From assembly GCF_014529535.1 (NCBI RefSeq), contig NW_023503409.1:2046390-2110389 (forward strand): a stretch of DNA of 64,000 nt, in the 5' to 3' direction. This document shows positions 24,724 to 36,246 of this stretch, piece by piece (position 1 is the first letter of the stretch; the number at the start of each line of letters is the position of its first letter). The DNA is from Bradysia coprophila (taxonomy: Eukaryota > Arthropoda > Insecta > Diptera > Sciaridae). The notes under the pieces are model-generated. The model searched no databases, was not told where the DNA came from, and was given only the letters and a program-made list of their open reading frames with translations. The position numbers were made by a program, and so were the translations under genes.

Positions 24724-25866
24724 TTGGAAATTATGAGACTTTTATGATAAGTAAATTCAAGATTTATTCAATTTTCTGCCACGGCAACAATCAGACTTAT
24801 TTACTTTGGTTGCTACGGTAAGTTGAATATAGCGTATTCTGTAAAAGTTGCTATGGGACACGCATTATACGCGGGAAATCAGTTCGATCTATTAGAAACG
24901 ACGATGAGTGTGAGTTCTATTTTTGTGTGACACAGTGCCCAAGTTACTGAATTGGTAACGAAGGCCCTTCGTGTCAGGTCAGATAAAGAGGCGTGTTTAA
25001 TTAAAGTTATGTGGCTGCGAAATTAAATTATTTGGAAATAGAACCAAATCACCGCAATGTAACTTTGGCGAAATTCCATCTGTGAATCAATGTTTATTCT
25101 GGCGCTCGTTTAACTTTTATTTTTATGCACAATGCATTCCAGTTTGAATAAAAAAAGTTAATTACTTCTACCTACTGTTGTTGAAGATCGTTTGTAAGTT
25201 TTATGACGCACTTCTGAACAAAAATTAAATGTTAAACATCTGCAGCTGCTAGTAAGACCGCACATATTAGCATTTTTGTTTTAGTGAAAATAAAGAATTT
25301 GTCGCAATGTGTAATCAACATAATGATTTTTGAGCGTGAAAAAATGAAATTTAACTCAAACGAAAAATTACGACGAAAAAACTGTAAATTCAGGTTCTAA
25401 TGATATTCCGTTTGTGGTCATCATGGTCATTGATAATGTAGGCAAGGGCCGAGCTTACTTAATCCCTTTATTAACAAATCTCAAAAGCATTTTATTTTTT
25501 ATCCGGCGGAAGTTTATTACATAGTCTAGCCGGTTTCGCCCATCGCCAAACTAATTTTTTGAAAGTCTTGTTGCAGGAAAACGTTTAGTCGTACCGATTT
25601 TTTGTCGACAAGGTTCTTAATTAATGAGTTAAACATGGGGTCTAGACTATGTAACAAACTTCCGGCAAGCATATACTGTCTTGTTGTGCCCCAAAGAAAT
25701 ATTTGTTGGAGATATAGGAGGGATTTACGAGGCTACGAGAAACAATTGCATTTGAGAAACACCCTAACGTACATATATATCTCGGGATAGACATTCTAAT
25801 CAAAAATTTAAAACAAAAAATCCTAAATTCGAATTTCAATTGTTTAATGTCAAACAAAGAGCAAAA
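24724..25866. other. Intergenic region with a foldback
   Basis: No supported gene. It should contain the DNAAF3 promoter and the KLHDC10 3' UTR. A foldback structure lies at 25505-25665. Confidence 0.55.
25505..25665. repeat. Foldback repeat, about 160 bp
   Basis: GGAAGTTTATTACATAGTCT at about 25508 is matched in reverse complement at 25641-25663 with one or two differences. The arms of about 23 bases surround a 110-base core. No target-site duplication was recognised. It may be an old MITE. Confidence 0.55.
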
Positions 25867-27318
25867 TTATAAATTTCCATCGCACTCAATTTTCGAATGA
25901 CGACTAATCCGACTCGCAAACTTCAATGATATACCCATCTCAAGAAGTTGATTTAATGAATACGATGGCAGGGTTGGATTGTAGTGCAGCACGGCCTGCC
26001 AACAGATTTCACTTAGTTTTGGTATAGTCGTCCACATTGAATACACTTCATTAGTTCTTTCACTTTCATAAACTTCATTGTGTGGATCGTTTTCCAAGCC
26101 CTTCACTTCAACACCACCAAAGATATGCATTAGTCCGTTGCCACTAGTGGCTGCATCGTGAAAGTACAACGGATGCGGTAACGTTGCGGTCTTAAACAGT
26201 GTCCATTGCAATGTGCTTAAGTTCAATTTCCAAATATCATCGAAAAATTCTAAGTCTTCAAAAAATCCACCAGCAATCACTACTTCGATGCCGTGGTCGG
26301 TTTCATACTGTACGCACGAGTGACATTTTCGTGATTGCGGATAGCCGGGTGGTGGAAGACTCGGGTCAGGTTTCGAGTGTAAAACCGTCCATTGTTGCAA
26401 TTCAAAACTAAACACTGGTATGTATTCCAGACTGTAGGCTGTTTCGGCATTACCACCACCTAAGACATAAATGTACGTATCGTCGGCAACAATTTCGTGT
26501 CGATAACGGCCTTTCGGGTCTTCGCGGATATCCTCTCGACACACGGAAATGCATTCCCACACTTTCGATACGAGATGTAATCTGCGAGTGGATTGGATAG
26601 GAAATAGAATATTATTGTTTACGCACATCGTATTATTCAGTCTAGGTTATAAGCGACTTTGAAACACATTGCGTTCTATGACGTAATGACATTTCAGTCG
26701 AAAATATTTTTCTTTACCTGTACACATCACATGAATATTCAAAGCCGGTTGTTCCTCCAACCACATAAAGGTAATCGTCGTGTAGTACCACAGCTTGACC
26801 ATACTGTGGTACTGGTCGATCGCCAGTTGTTTCCAACGCAGCAATAGCTTTGGGTCGTTTATTGTGTGGCATTAACAAGTAGCATTTATTTGAGCACGAT
26901 GTTCCGAATGGATAGCCTGTGCCACCAAATACCTGCAAACATTTAAAATAAATGAGTTCGGTCGTTGCGTCAGGCAAAATGTCCAGTAATTGCATACTAT
27001 TAACATATTATTCTTTAAAATCACAGCATTCGACGCCAATTCTTCGGGCATGCCTTCGACTGTATTTGAATAGACCAAACTCCATTTCTTTGTGAATAAA
27101 TCGAATTTCCACAATTCTTGAAATAGGTATAAAGTTCGGTCTGGCCCTTCGACATTGGGATTAAAGCCACCAAAACAGTATAAATCTGAATCGTTACAGA
27201 CGATGCGATGACCGCTGCGTGGTCTCGGATAACTATTGATTCCCTTATCGAATAAGCCTCTATAACATTTATAGTTCACTTTCACTAATTCGTAAGGGCG
27301 AAATGTGTACATCGTCAT
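25867..27318 (-). CDS. KLHDC10: Kelch domain-containing protein 10 homolog
   Basis: Three exons (27318-26998, 26932-26718, 26581-25867) encode about 416 residues with a six-blade kelch propeller. The Gly-Gly blades are visible in order: DLYCFGGF, QVFGGTGYPFG (first residue from the joint), YLYVVGGTTGFEYS, YIYVLGGGNAE, VVIAGGFFED and MHIFGGVEV. KLHDC10 (slim in Drosophila) is a substrate receptor of Cullin-2 RING ligases. It has been linked to recognition of C-terminal degrons including alanine tails, and to ASK1 signalling. The C-terminal helix (LSEICWQAVLHY...LNQLLEMGI) is where the elongin-binding box would lie. I chose the start at MTMYTFRPYELVKV because the conserved part begins there. 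The frame is open upstream to an ATG at 27438 (40 more, rather hydrophobic residues), which could be the true start. Confidence 0.85.
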
Positions 27319-27939
27319 TTTCAATTTTTTATTACGATTGAACGAAACAAATGAGTTCGACATCAATAACTTCCAATATTGGTAAAATTCATACACTTTT
27401 AATAGAGCAAAAATTATTGTGTAAAAACTGATTTTCATTATACAAAGAATGCATCGACACGACGATTATTCAAATTCGTGAGTGCTTGAATTTTTTTCAT
27501 TTCAATTGATTAAAAAAAATAATTTCGGCAATAACTGTGATGCTGTGGTTCTTGCAAAATACCTTAAAAAAATTCGAGGACAGATCGGACAGATGACAGT
27601 TTTTTGGATGTTTCTCAATGAGGGAGAAAAACTGCATTATCGCGGTTCTGTGTTGCGTCGATTTGGCGCGATTAACATTGAAATTTTGATTTGTTGCTTA
27701 GAGAGACGATCGAGACGGTGAACAATTCATCAAAATTTCAGAACTTAACTGGAAAAATCATAATTTTGAACTACGTATGGTCTTGTATCTCCATTAACAA
27801 AACAATTTTTGAGAACGCAGGCGAGAAAATAGGCATTTTCTCCCCTCCGCTGAAACTTCGTATAACTTTCTATTGAAAAAGTTGTAAAACCCCCGAAATG
27901 AAATTTAAAATTTTTCTTCGCTCGTTACCTTATTTTCTC

Positions 27940-28173
27940 CAAGGTTCTGAAAGAACAGGTTAAGACAACTCACGAGGGCGGTGACACACAATTGCGTCAA
28001 CGGCTGCGATGTTTACATGTAAAATGGAACTTAACAAAAACAAAATTCTGAATTTTCGAGAAAAATATTTTCTTCAAGTTGATTTCTCAACTTTATAACT
28101 TTACTTCTTCTCTTTATAAAATTTGGTGTCAACCGCCTTCGTGGTTTTCTTAACCTGTTCTTTCAGAACCTTG
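27940..28173. mobile_element. hAT-like MITE, 234 bp, with 8-bp TSD
   Basis: Both ends read CAAGGTTCTGAAAGAACAGG and onward as inverted repeats of about 25 bases. The direct repeat ATTTTCTC flanks both sides (27932-27939 and 28174-28181). Eight-base duplications and CA.GG-type ends fit hAT elements. Related copies are at 38525-38592 and 59715-60158. It is non-coding and so non-autonomous. Confidence 0.85.
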
Positions 28174-28407
28174 ATTTTCTCTCCTCAAAAGGCTATGAGA
28201 AAATTGCGTTTTGTTGATGATTGGTCGAATGACATTTCTAGTAAAAAAATGGAACTAAAATAGAACTTTTATCACTTGAACTGTCACTTTGTTTATGTTT
28301 TCAAAAATGATGTGGTAATTTGTTTTTTTCATGTGTCAGGGCCGAAAATGAGGGAGTTTTGAGATTTTTCTCTGGTTTTCGACCCCTTACATGAAAAGTT
28401 TTTTGAG

Positions 28408-28498
28408 TATCTGTTTTGGACATCTGTTCTGATAAATTGATTTTAGGCACTTTCACACTCGCAAAATTGCCTAAAAACAATCATCCAAAACAGATACA
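28408..28498. repeat. Small foldback, about 90 bp
   Basis: GTATCTGTTTTGGA at the left is matched by TCCAAAACAGATAC at the right. An inner pair also occurs (TTTTAGGCA with TGCCTAAAA). It lies between a MITE and the M64 gene. No duplication is visible. Confidence 0.55.
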
Positions 28499-29080
28499 CA
28501 AATAACTATTGTTTCGTGGAGGAAAACGATAGATCACATCTCGCACGTGTGATGAACGTTGTGTTCACCTCTGGAAGAATTAAGAAAATTCGAGCAAAAT
28601 TCCTATTTCTCCCTTCGATAAACCAATAACTGTTTTACTTGATTTTGTCTAAAAAAGTTAAGTCACTTTTATAGATCTACAGAGTACAACATACAAACGG
28701 CACCCGAGCAACTTTACGTCGCTGTAGCATACGCATAAAGACCTCGAGCCTTTGTCACCTTTGTCCCGCTAGAGCGTGGATTTTACAGCTTTCGTATCAT
28801 AGAAAACGTAGTACAATTATCAAACGCAAGCATATGTGAAACTATTTGTGCGTTGTCGGCCTGAGGATCTGTAGATCCACTTTCAGGATTCGGTGCTATG
28901 AGAATGAGACTTGAGTATTAAATTTTCACCATAGTCACTGACTATGTTGCTTTATAAATGAAGAGTTTTGTGGGAGATTGTACAAAATGAGCTATATTTG
29001 ACTTGGTTTTTGTATTACAACATCATCTCTATGGATTCCTTTCACCATTTCTTTTAAATTTTATTTTTTCTTGAAGGACT

Positions 29081-30679
29081 TTAAGGCGTTCCTGTAGATG
29101 TTGAATTCGCTTGGAATGTCACAGTAAAATGCTCCACGTCCTGCAATAATCCGTTCGGGTCGTACAGTACTTCCGGTGTGAAAAATTTTACAAACACCGA
29201 CCATGCACCACCTTCTGCATCAATTTCAAACCTATCATCAAATTCTGGTCTATCTAATCCACCATGGGACCATCTAATTTCTAATCTTTCATTGTCTATT
29301 TCCGTTCCGCCTTCCCGTAGTTGTCCTAGCTTCAATGTGTTCAACACAACTCGTTTAGTTCTATCCGCATTCGGTGTTTGGTGCACCTTGACTTCATCTG
29401 TGTGACGAGATTTTAAATCTATTGATTTTATTAGTTTATAACGCTCGGATACCCACCAATTAGGGAAATTCTCTGCAAAAATTGGTACCACATTCCCTCT
29501 TTACAAACAGAACAGAAATAGTTCGACGTCATGTTTCTCATCAGACATCCTGCATTGGTTGGGCGATATGTTACTCTCCTAGCTACATCCCAAGTTGGGA
29601 ACGCCGATATAATATCATTTTGACTCTGAAATTCTTCCTCCGTTCCAAACTCATGAATTGTTATTGAGCAGATCATTCTGGGAATATTTGGATTCGTTGA
29701 TGGAGTCAACGACCGTACAATGAAAGAATGTTCACCTTCGTAAAAAGTTCAATGTAAGATGGCAACAACGAGAAAAGTATTCCAATAATACCTGCCGTAA
29801 AGCCTTCGTTACCGTGCCAGTCGTAAAATTCTCTGTCATCAGACATTCTCGATTGCCACGGAAGAACTTCTCCATCTAGCACGAATTCAAGTGAATCTTC
29901 TTCGCCAGCAGCGCTGACTGACACAAGAATGTACCATCTGGAATAATTTCCATCAGATGTGAATGCAAACGACTGCTGACCGCGGGAAAGATCTGCCCAT
30001 GGATAGGCTAGTAATCTATATGTTGCTTTCTCTTCGCGTACGCTTTGTCCAGTTAGCCAATGACCCCATTTATGTGTGACATTGGCTAGATTAGATGCAG
30101 AATTTACACCGAAATACGAAGATCCGTTATCGTACTCTTCTCCTACGTTTACAAAATTGTGTCCCATTTCGTGTCTCAGAACAACCGTTCCTGTTCTATT
30201 AGATTTCGTGGAAATTACAAATTCACCTTCTAAGCCCCCATAATAATCATCATTGCCAATGATAGATGGATAGTCACACGATGCAGGTCCCATTTCTTGG
30301 CAAATCTTTGAAAATAACCGGTATTGCATATGCAACAAGAGTACAGATAAAATCTTTGCTTACTTGCCGTGCAAACTGTGCATTAGCTGTGAACACTCCT
30401 CTCAGTGTACCTGCTGTTCGATAAAGTCTAAAGGCGGTATCCTTCGGCCCATCGTATCCAATTCCACTCTCCACACTATCGACAAACACAGCCCAAATAT
30501 TGAAAAGAGGAAGATATGACCGAAAGGTTTCACCATTGAACATATCATCAGTCAATCTACGAATGTCACTAAAAAATTGTTTCCGTTCATCAGCGGTATA
30601 ACCATCTCCCATAAAAACTACGTCTATTCTATTAGCTGGATCACCACTGTCCACTATCCTTTCCACGTCGAGATTTTCT
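29081..30679 (-). CDS. IgA-peptidase M64-type zinc metallopeptidase, 5' end missing
   Basis: Exons at 30679-30364, 30305-29792, 29735-29457 and 29418-29081 join in phase to about 481 residues without an initiator. The first exon has RIDVVFMGDGYTADERKQFF, the typical start of the M64 peptidase domain. The second has the zinc motif HEMGH (30159-30173) followed by NFVNVGEEYD, with the Glu further on as third ligand candidate. The rest is a beta-rich C-terminal part. M64 enzymes are best known from bacteria, where one cleaves immunoglobulin A; the insect substrate is unknown. Cys-rich segments and many N-glycosylation sites suggest secretion, but the exon with a signal peptide was not found. An acceptor-like ACTAG sits just before 30679, and a GC-rich palindromic repeat abuts it. 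The gene is therefore either interrupted by a repeat in its first intron or truncated. The 29456-29419 intron is only 38 bases. Confidence 0.75.
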
Positions 30680-30683
30680 CTAG

Positions 30684-32656
30684 TTGCAAGCGCAGCGCGC
30701 AGCGCTGCGCCTTAATACATGACTGTCCCGGCATCTATTACACGATGCCCACAGGGCATCGTTGTTTCTAAAAATCTAAAAAGTAGATAGGAGTGTTTTG
30801 TGGGGTGGCGAGATGGGAAAAAGTTGAGTTCGGACCTAGGTTAGGACTGAGGCCGTACCTCGGACCTAACGATTTTACGGTTGATTTCGGTAGAGCTTTT
30901 GATGCTGATTCAGGAAATGTAGGTCAAAAAAAAATTTTATGCGTCGCTTGGCCGCTAGGTGGCTTCAAAGTCGGAATTATTGAAACGAAAAATGGCTGTC
31001 ATTTCGCGTAAATATAATGGATTGTAGTGAAATTTGTGTCTAAAGAGTTTTCGAGGTCGGCGCTTCCGAATAAAAACATTTGAGAGCGGCCACATGCATG
31101 TGAGCCACCGCAAATTACCAAAAAGTGGTTTTTTGGGTGGTTTTTCTCAATTTTCTCAAAAACGGTACATAGAATTTTTGTGCAAGTCTTACCGTTGATA
31201 GCCGCTAAAAATACCTATCGATTGAGGTACATATCAAAAAAATCGGCGGAAGCGTTTTCGAGAAAAGATGGAAAATGTGTCAATTCAGGGTCCCAACTTT
31301 GATGTTTGTACGGTCACAAGATGGCGTCGTAGAGATTTGGTCTCTTCGGGACAAATGTTCAAAAATGAAAGTTGTGGGGGGTCCTAGAACATAATTTTTA
31401 TGTCCGAGGGCAGTAGACCGATCTGAGATTTTAGGTCACTCGATGTTTCCAGAGCCTCAAGGTGTGGCACCAAAATTTTATTTCACAGTTGAGATCTTTG
31501 CGTCGCTTGAATTTCGTGTTTACGGAGACAATATCGTCATAACGCATCGATTCAAAGAAAAAGAATCTGTTTTCTAAAGTTCGGACCGCAATAATCTAAT
31601 CTAATGTAGTTGATGCTGCAACATTTTCCTAAAACAATTTTTCGAAAATAAAAATTTGGATCAGTGCATGTTTACGAATTAAATTACCTGCGAAAAGATA
31701 AGGCCTATCGATTGCACAACATTTGACCATCAAACACTAAACATTTTATATTAAAATATTCGATTTTCGATTCAACTTTTACAAAATTCCAATTGCATCA
31801 AAGAACCATTTTGTGGTTTGTAAACATCAACAATGTTTCTGATTGATGTACGTCAAAATGGTAGTGCTAAACGTACTAGATCAAAAGGTGTCAAAAATGG
31901 TACGCTTTTTATGAGCGCTAAAATTTTTAAAAGTTCATGTTCGTAACTTCACATGCAAATGGAAACTGATTTGGATTTATCGAACATTGCAAACTTTCAT
32001 ATGGAAAAAATATCAATTTTTTTCCGTAATTTGCTGAACATCGTGGGAAATGTCGTGGAAATGTCGTGGGATTGTTGTCACGTGACGATTGTGATTGTTT
32101 TTTTTGCGCTATCTATTTTACTTTTAAGAAATGTTAAAGTGAAACATTTTCTTTGGGAAAAGTGAATTGATCCTTTTACAAATTAATACAGTTGACGGTT
32201 GTTCACGGTTTAACCGAAATTATTCAATTTACGTCTTTAAAAATCTTTTGCGACTTTCGAACGGATTTTAAATAAATGATTACCAATTAAACGTTTTCCG
32301 TTATTCATTGAAAATTTAAATAGGCTAATCCAAGGTAGTACCGATGCGCTTCGGCTATTATTGTAAAACTTCTTAATATAATTGCTCATTCTAATACAAA
32401 TAATTCACCTACCGAGATGATCGTCGTCGGGATGATAGATTGAATTTCTTATTATGTAAAATTATTAAAGGTCCTATACAAAAATTAGATTAGGAGGATT
32501 AATTTTGAATAAATGTTCAAACGCAATCTTTGATTCTAGCAGATTATACAGACTGAAGTTTTTGCACTGAGTCAGTAATACAAGAATATCCTGTAGTCTG
32601 TATAAAAGTTTTCACAAGCAATTTATCTGTCCCATAAAGGAAACCTAGGAGGATGG
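30684..32656. other. Intergenic or intronic stretch with repeat-like sequence
   Basis: No gene is supported. The first 100 bases are unusually GC-rich and palindromic (about 30690-30765). The part to about 31550 has a higher GC content than its surroundings and looks like old repeat sequence, but I cannot classify it. A signal-peptide exon for the M64 peptidase may lie hidden here. Confidence 0.5.
30690..30765. repeat. GC-rich palindromic sequence beside the M64 gene
   Basis: GCGCAGCGCGCAGCGCTGCG is a self-complementary stretch starting about 30691, followed at about 30746 by the hairpin GATGCCCACAGGGCATC. Such hairpins near a border are reminiscent of transposon ends. The bases next to them do not complete a Helitron terminus, so no family is assigned. 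Confidence 0.5.
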
Positions 32657-33153
32657 TTAAGCAGCTTTAGCTGCTTCGGATGTATCTCCTTTTGAGTTTA
32701 CCACAATGTTTTGATCATGAGCAGCGAGTAAGATGTATAAGAGACTAGTTTGTCGCTTTTTAATTGACAAAGCCGGAACCAGTTCGATGGATTTGCAGAT
32801 TGAATCAATGTAGGATTCTAAGGCATTTAGTGATTTCGCGTATATTTCGATTACTCTCAAATTATGGTCTGTGGCTAACATCATTTCAGCTGGTGCATAA
32901 ATCGCTGGCTTCGTGAAAACTTTAATCTCGTCAGTGTCAGAAGATGTAAATCCTTTGAATGTTCGTACATTATTTTCCTCAAGAATCAAACATTTGAAAT
33001 TGTCTTGTGCATGTTGTCGCAATTTTGCGTGGTTTGCTCTATCAGCGCTAATGCAAAAGAGATTCTAAGGACTTCTATCTTATTAACGATTCTAAATCGC
33101 ACTTACGCTAGGATGACTTGAAACAGCAGAATTGTCCAAATGAATTCTTTCAT
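32657..33153 (-). CDS. Small secreted protein of unknown function
   Basis: Two exons (33153-33107 and 33047-32657, intron 59 bases) give 145 residues. The first exon encodes a clear signal peptide (MKEFIWTILLFQVILA). The mature part is mostly helical and nearly free of Cys: LRQHAQDNFKCLILEEN, then KVFTKPAIYAPAEMMLATDH, ALESYIDSICKSIELVP and a C-terminal SEAAKAA. I do not recognise a family. The intron joint in phase 2 and the leader make this a credible gene rather than a chance frame. It lies head-to-head with the F-box gene, 577 bases apart. Confidence 0.65.
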
Positions 33154-33729
33154 GTTGTCAGTGTTAGGGCTCACAAAATGAACTGCCGTATGGTAGACAG
33201 CGAAAATTTTTATTAGACAATCTTCAAATTGATAAGATTGTCGAACATTTAACCAAAAAAAAATGTTTCATCATATTGAACTATCGGTTTCGATAAGCTA
33301 TTGATGTGCGATGCCTGCATCTTTTAAAATCCTATTGGTAATCAGAGTGATTAAAACTCTTTGATGATACACCGGTTTTAGCATGCTAGGACTGGGAAAA
33401 TCATTTTGAATTTGGTGGTTTTCTTCTACATGTTACCAACGTTATATTTACTTGTATAGTGTTCAAGAAGTCACAACACACGCAGATGATGTCCAATTGT
33501 TTGTTGTTATTGTCGCTGTTATGGAATTTGCATTTTCTTTAACCGATTCGATATTTTTGCTTGCGTAAACGAATTAATTAATAATTGAATACATTTGTTT
33601 TTCCTCTGTCGACGTAGTTGAACCAGTTGGAAGTTTTTGGGGAAAAATTGGTGAACATTTTCGTTAATTTTCATTTAAAATCTCTGCTTAACTTTTTTGT
33701 TGTTTTCGTACTGCAGTTGGAACGTAACA
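33154..33729. promoter_or_regulatory. Divergent promoter region of the small secreted protein and F-box genes
   Basis: The two genes start on opposite strands from this interval. A CTGCAG acceptor-like site just upstream of 33715 suggests a 5' UTR intron for the F-box gene. No specific promoter motif can be assigned. Confidence 0.45.
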
Positions 33730-35079
33730 ATGGTGCAACTGATATCATTAAATGAAGATTGTTTTTACCATCTATTCAAATGGTTACCTTTGGACGATTT
33801 GTGTCGATTGAGCGAAACCTGTACAAAATTGAATCGATTGACCGGAAATTATTACCAAAGAAAATATTCATCGAAATGGGTGAACGTTTCGAATGCCACC
33901 AATGATGGAATCCTTTTATCTCCAAACAAGAACTACGTCAGATGTTTCAGCAAGTTCATCCAGAATCTGAGCATAGATTTTCTTCGAAGTGATCATGATG
34001 TGTTGGCAGCGTTTCTGCAGAAGTACTGCAACAGTCGTCCGAAAATCGTACAATTCAAATGTGCGTACTTGCCGGAATCATTTGGAAATAAAATCAAAAT
34101 CATCTTGGAAAATGCTGAGACCATCGCATTTAGGAATTGTCTGTTAGACAGCGGCAGTATAATGGATCGTTGTGACAATGTAAAACACTTGTTTATTGTC
34201 GAGAATTTGCTCAACGATCAGTATGAACAAGTGGAACAAGTGTTGCGTGCAACATATCCCAAGCTTGAGCACTTCCATTGTCGTTATGCCGGCTATCTGG
34301 ACATGGAAAACTTGAAATTATTCTTCAGGAATAATAAAGTGAGAAGCATAACCTGGTATTTCTTCCGGAAGCATTGGAATGTCATTCATGACTGTATTGA
34401 AACCATTGTAACGTACGCTGTGGATCTCGAAGAATTGTTCATCTCAATCGAAGGACAGAACTACAATTTTACCAAAATTTGCCAGAGATTAAGTCAGTTG
34501 GACGATTGCAAAAAGTTCAAAAGATTGGAGCTACAATTCGTTGGAGAAGAGGTCGAAGGTAAATTAATGAGTCAAGGCGGAGCAATGGCATCTATAAAAT
34601 CACTGGTTGGATTGCATTTCTGTGCATTTCGCAACTTTCAGAATATCGTCCCATTCATCAAACAGAATCCGAACGTACGGACTTTACAATTGAAAAAGGA
34701 CTCTGAAGTTGACGACGTCTTTTTCCCATTGCCGAATCCATCACTGTATGCGCTACCAAACTTAGAGCAATTGCATTTGATTGGATTGTTGAAAAATTTC
34801 AATTACATTCATTCGTTCGTTTTGAACTCACCCAAGCTGAAGACGGTCGTAACCAAAGACTGTGCTTTCACCGATTTTCATTTGAACGAGTTGAATGGTG
34901 GTAGGAAGCAACAACCGTACGCCTGCGACACAACCATTTACACTGAGCAATACAACATTGTCACCGATTTCAGTCGCGATCTAGTCAATATTAGAAGAGT
35001 AAACTTTGAAATCAATGCATTCAATTTGGAAAATCCATTTATCTGCCATTCCACTGGAGACAGTAGCGCTGACGAGTAG
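33730..35079 (+). CDS. F-box protein with leucine-rich-like repeats
   Basis: A single coding exon of 449 residues. The F-box is at about residues 6-45 (SLNEDCFYHLFKWLPLDDLCRLSETCTKLNRL), the part that binds Skp1 in SCF ubiquitin ligases. The remainder has loosely spaced leucine-rich motifs (LEHFHCRYAG, FKRLELQF, VRTLQLKK, LEQLHLIGLL) that would recognise a substrate. I start at MVQLISLN because the 33 bases upstream (an in-frame ATG at 33697) look like intron: a pyrimidine-rich tract and CTGCAG acceptor lie just before TTGGAACGTAACA. The substrate is unknown. Insects have large, fast-changing families of such genes, so no orthologue is named. Confidence 0.8.
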   Translation: MVQLISLNEDCFYHLFKWLPLDDLCRLSETCTKLNRLTGNYYQRKYSSKWVNVSNATNDGILLSPNKNYVRCFSKFIQNLSIDFLRSDHDVLAAFLQKYCNSRPKIVQFKCAYLPESFGNKIKIILENAETIAFRNCLLDSGSIMDRCDNVKHLFIVENLLNDQYEQVEQVLRATYPKLEHFHCRYAGYLDMENLKLFFRNNKVRSITWYFFRKHWNVIHDCIETIVTYAVDLEELFISIEGQNYNFTKICQRLSQLDDCKKFKRLELQFVGEEVEGKLMSQGGAMASIKSLVGLHFCAFRNFQNIVPFIKQNPNVRTLQLKKDSEVDDVFFPLPNPSLYALPNLEQLHLIGLLKNFNYIHSFVLNSPKLKTVVTKDCAFTDFHLNELNGGRKQQPYACDTTIYTEQYNIVTDFSRDLVNIRRVNFEINAFNLENPFICHSTGDSSADE

Positions 35080-35981
35080 CCTCTTTGTTTCAAAATATTT
35101 GAATCTCAGTGTACCGATGACGTGGTATGTATTATAAAACCTAATTAAAATATTTCTTCATCTTGAGAGTTTAATTTTATTGAACCTTATTCAAGTAGCA
35201 TTTGGCCATGGATATATTCGTTATTCTTCAGAGGTCGCGTGTTCCATTGATAATTGAGGGATTACTAATAGATAGGTAGGTAGGTAGTACACAGAACTTA
35301 GCAACGCTCATCGTTACCGTGAAACTGATAGTGAGATGTGTTTTTCCCAAGGAGATGATAACAGATAGTGTTCGTCTAATGCTTGTCACTTTAACATGAT
35401 TGCAAATCTGTCTGACAGGGTGGTTTTTGACATTTTTTTCACTGCTGGAGATGTACAAAGTTAACCTGGTTTGGTTTCACATTGGGTTGGTTAATAGTCC
35501 AATATCTAATGGATATTTATGACATCGAGTACAAAGTACTTTGTACCGAGATTCATACACCGATTTATGCAACAGAGGCATCTAAAGTTTTCAAATTTTG
35601 CACATTATGATGCTGAGTTGCATAATAGTAATTTTCGTACCTTAAATTTACTTGAAAAAATTCAAACTTCACATTCACCAATTTCACCATATTAAATTTG
35701 TGCACCGGGCAACTGAAATACGACATATTTTGCCATGATTAGACTCGCACGATACGAAGTAAATCGTGAGAGTCTTTATGTTTTGCCCACCGTCGTGTAA
35801 GTAAGTGAAATAATCGAAAACGGCCTATATCGTAGTGGGCAATTATTATCAGTATGATATTATAAGACGATTGAGCCATGTCCGTCCGTCCGACTGTCCG
35901 TCTGTCTGTCCGTGTGTCGTAACTTTCAAAAAAGATGAAAGGACTGTTGAATCGACACACTCAAACTATGCAAACTTTTGG

Positions 35982-36199
35982 TCCCGATCTAATTGACTCT
36001 GCCCATCTACAATTATCACTTGAGTCTGGTAAATTGATAGAAGGTGAGCCTTTTCGATCAGAAAAATTTATAGGTCACAGCGTCTCGCGCAACGACATAC
36101 ATCACTCCATTCAGATTCCCGATCGAATTCACTCTGCCCAACTACCATTCTCACGTATGTCTGATATGTGATAGAGGGTGAGCCTTTTCGATCAGAACT
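35982..36199. repeat. Direct repeat of about 83 bases, period 135
   Basis: Two copies (35982-36064 and 36117-36199) share TCCCGATC.AATT.ACTCTGCCCA at the left and GGTGAGCCTTTTCGATCAGA at the right, with several substitutions between. They lie inside the candidate composite element. Confidence 0.65.
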
Positions 36200-36246
36200 C
36201 AAATATTAGTATCTGAAAGTGGCCAACAGTATGCCTCAACGAAGAT

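Larger units (their letters stand above)
27440..29080. other. Repeat-rich intergenic region
   Basis: No supported gene. It holds the 234-bp hAT-like MITE at 27940-28173 and a small foldback at about 28408-28498 whose arms share GTATCTGTTTTGGA. The right end near 29040 should carry the 3' UTR of the M64 peptidase gene. Confidence 0.6.

Noticed and set aside
30684-30712. Helitron 3' terminus beside the M64 gene
   Set aside because: A hairpin followed by CTAG is present on the minus strand, but the next base is not T and no matching 5' TC end was found.
33697-33729. Upstream ATG extending the F-box protein by 11 residues
   Set aside because: The segment is pyrimidine-rich, ends in a CTGCAG acceptor and looks like the end of a 5' UTR intron.
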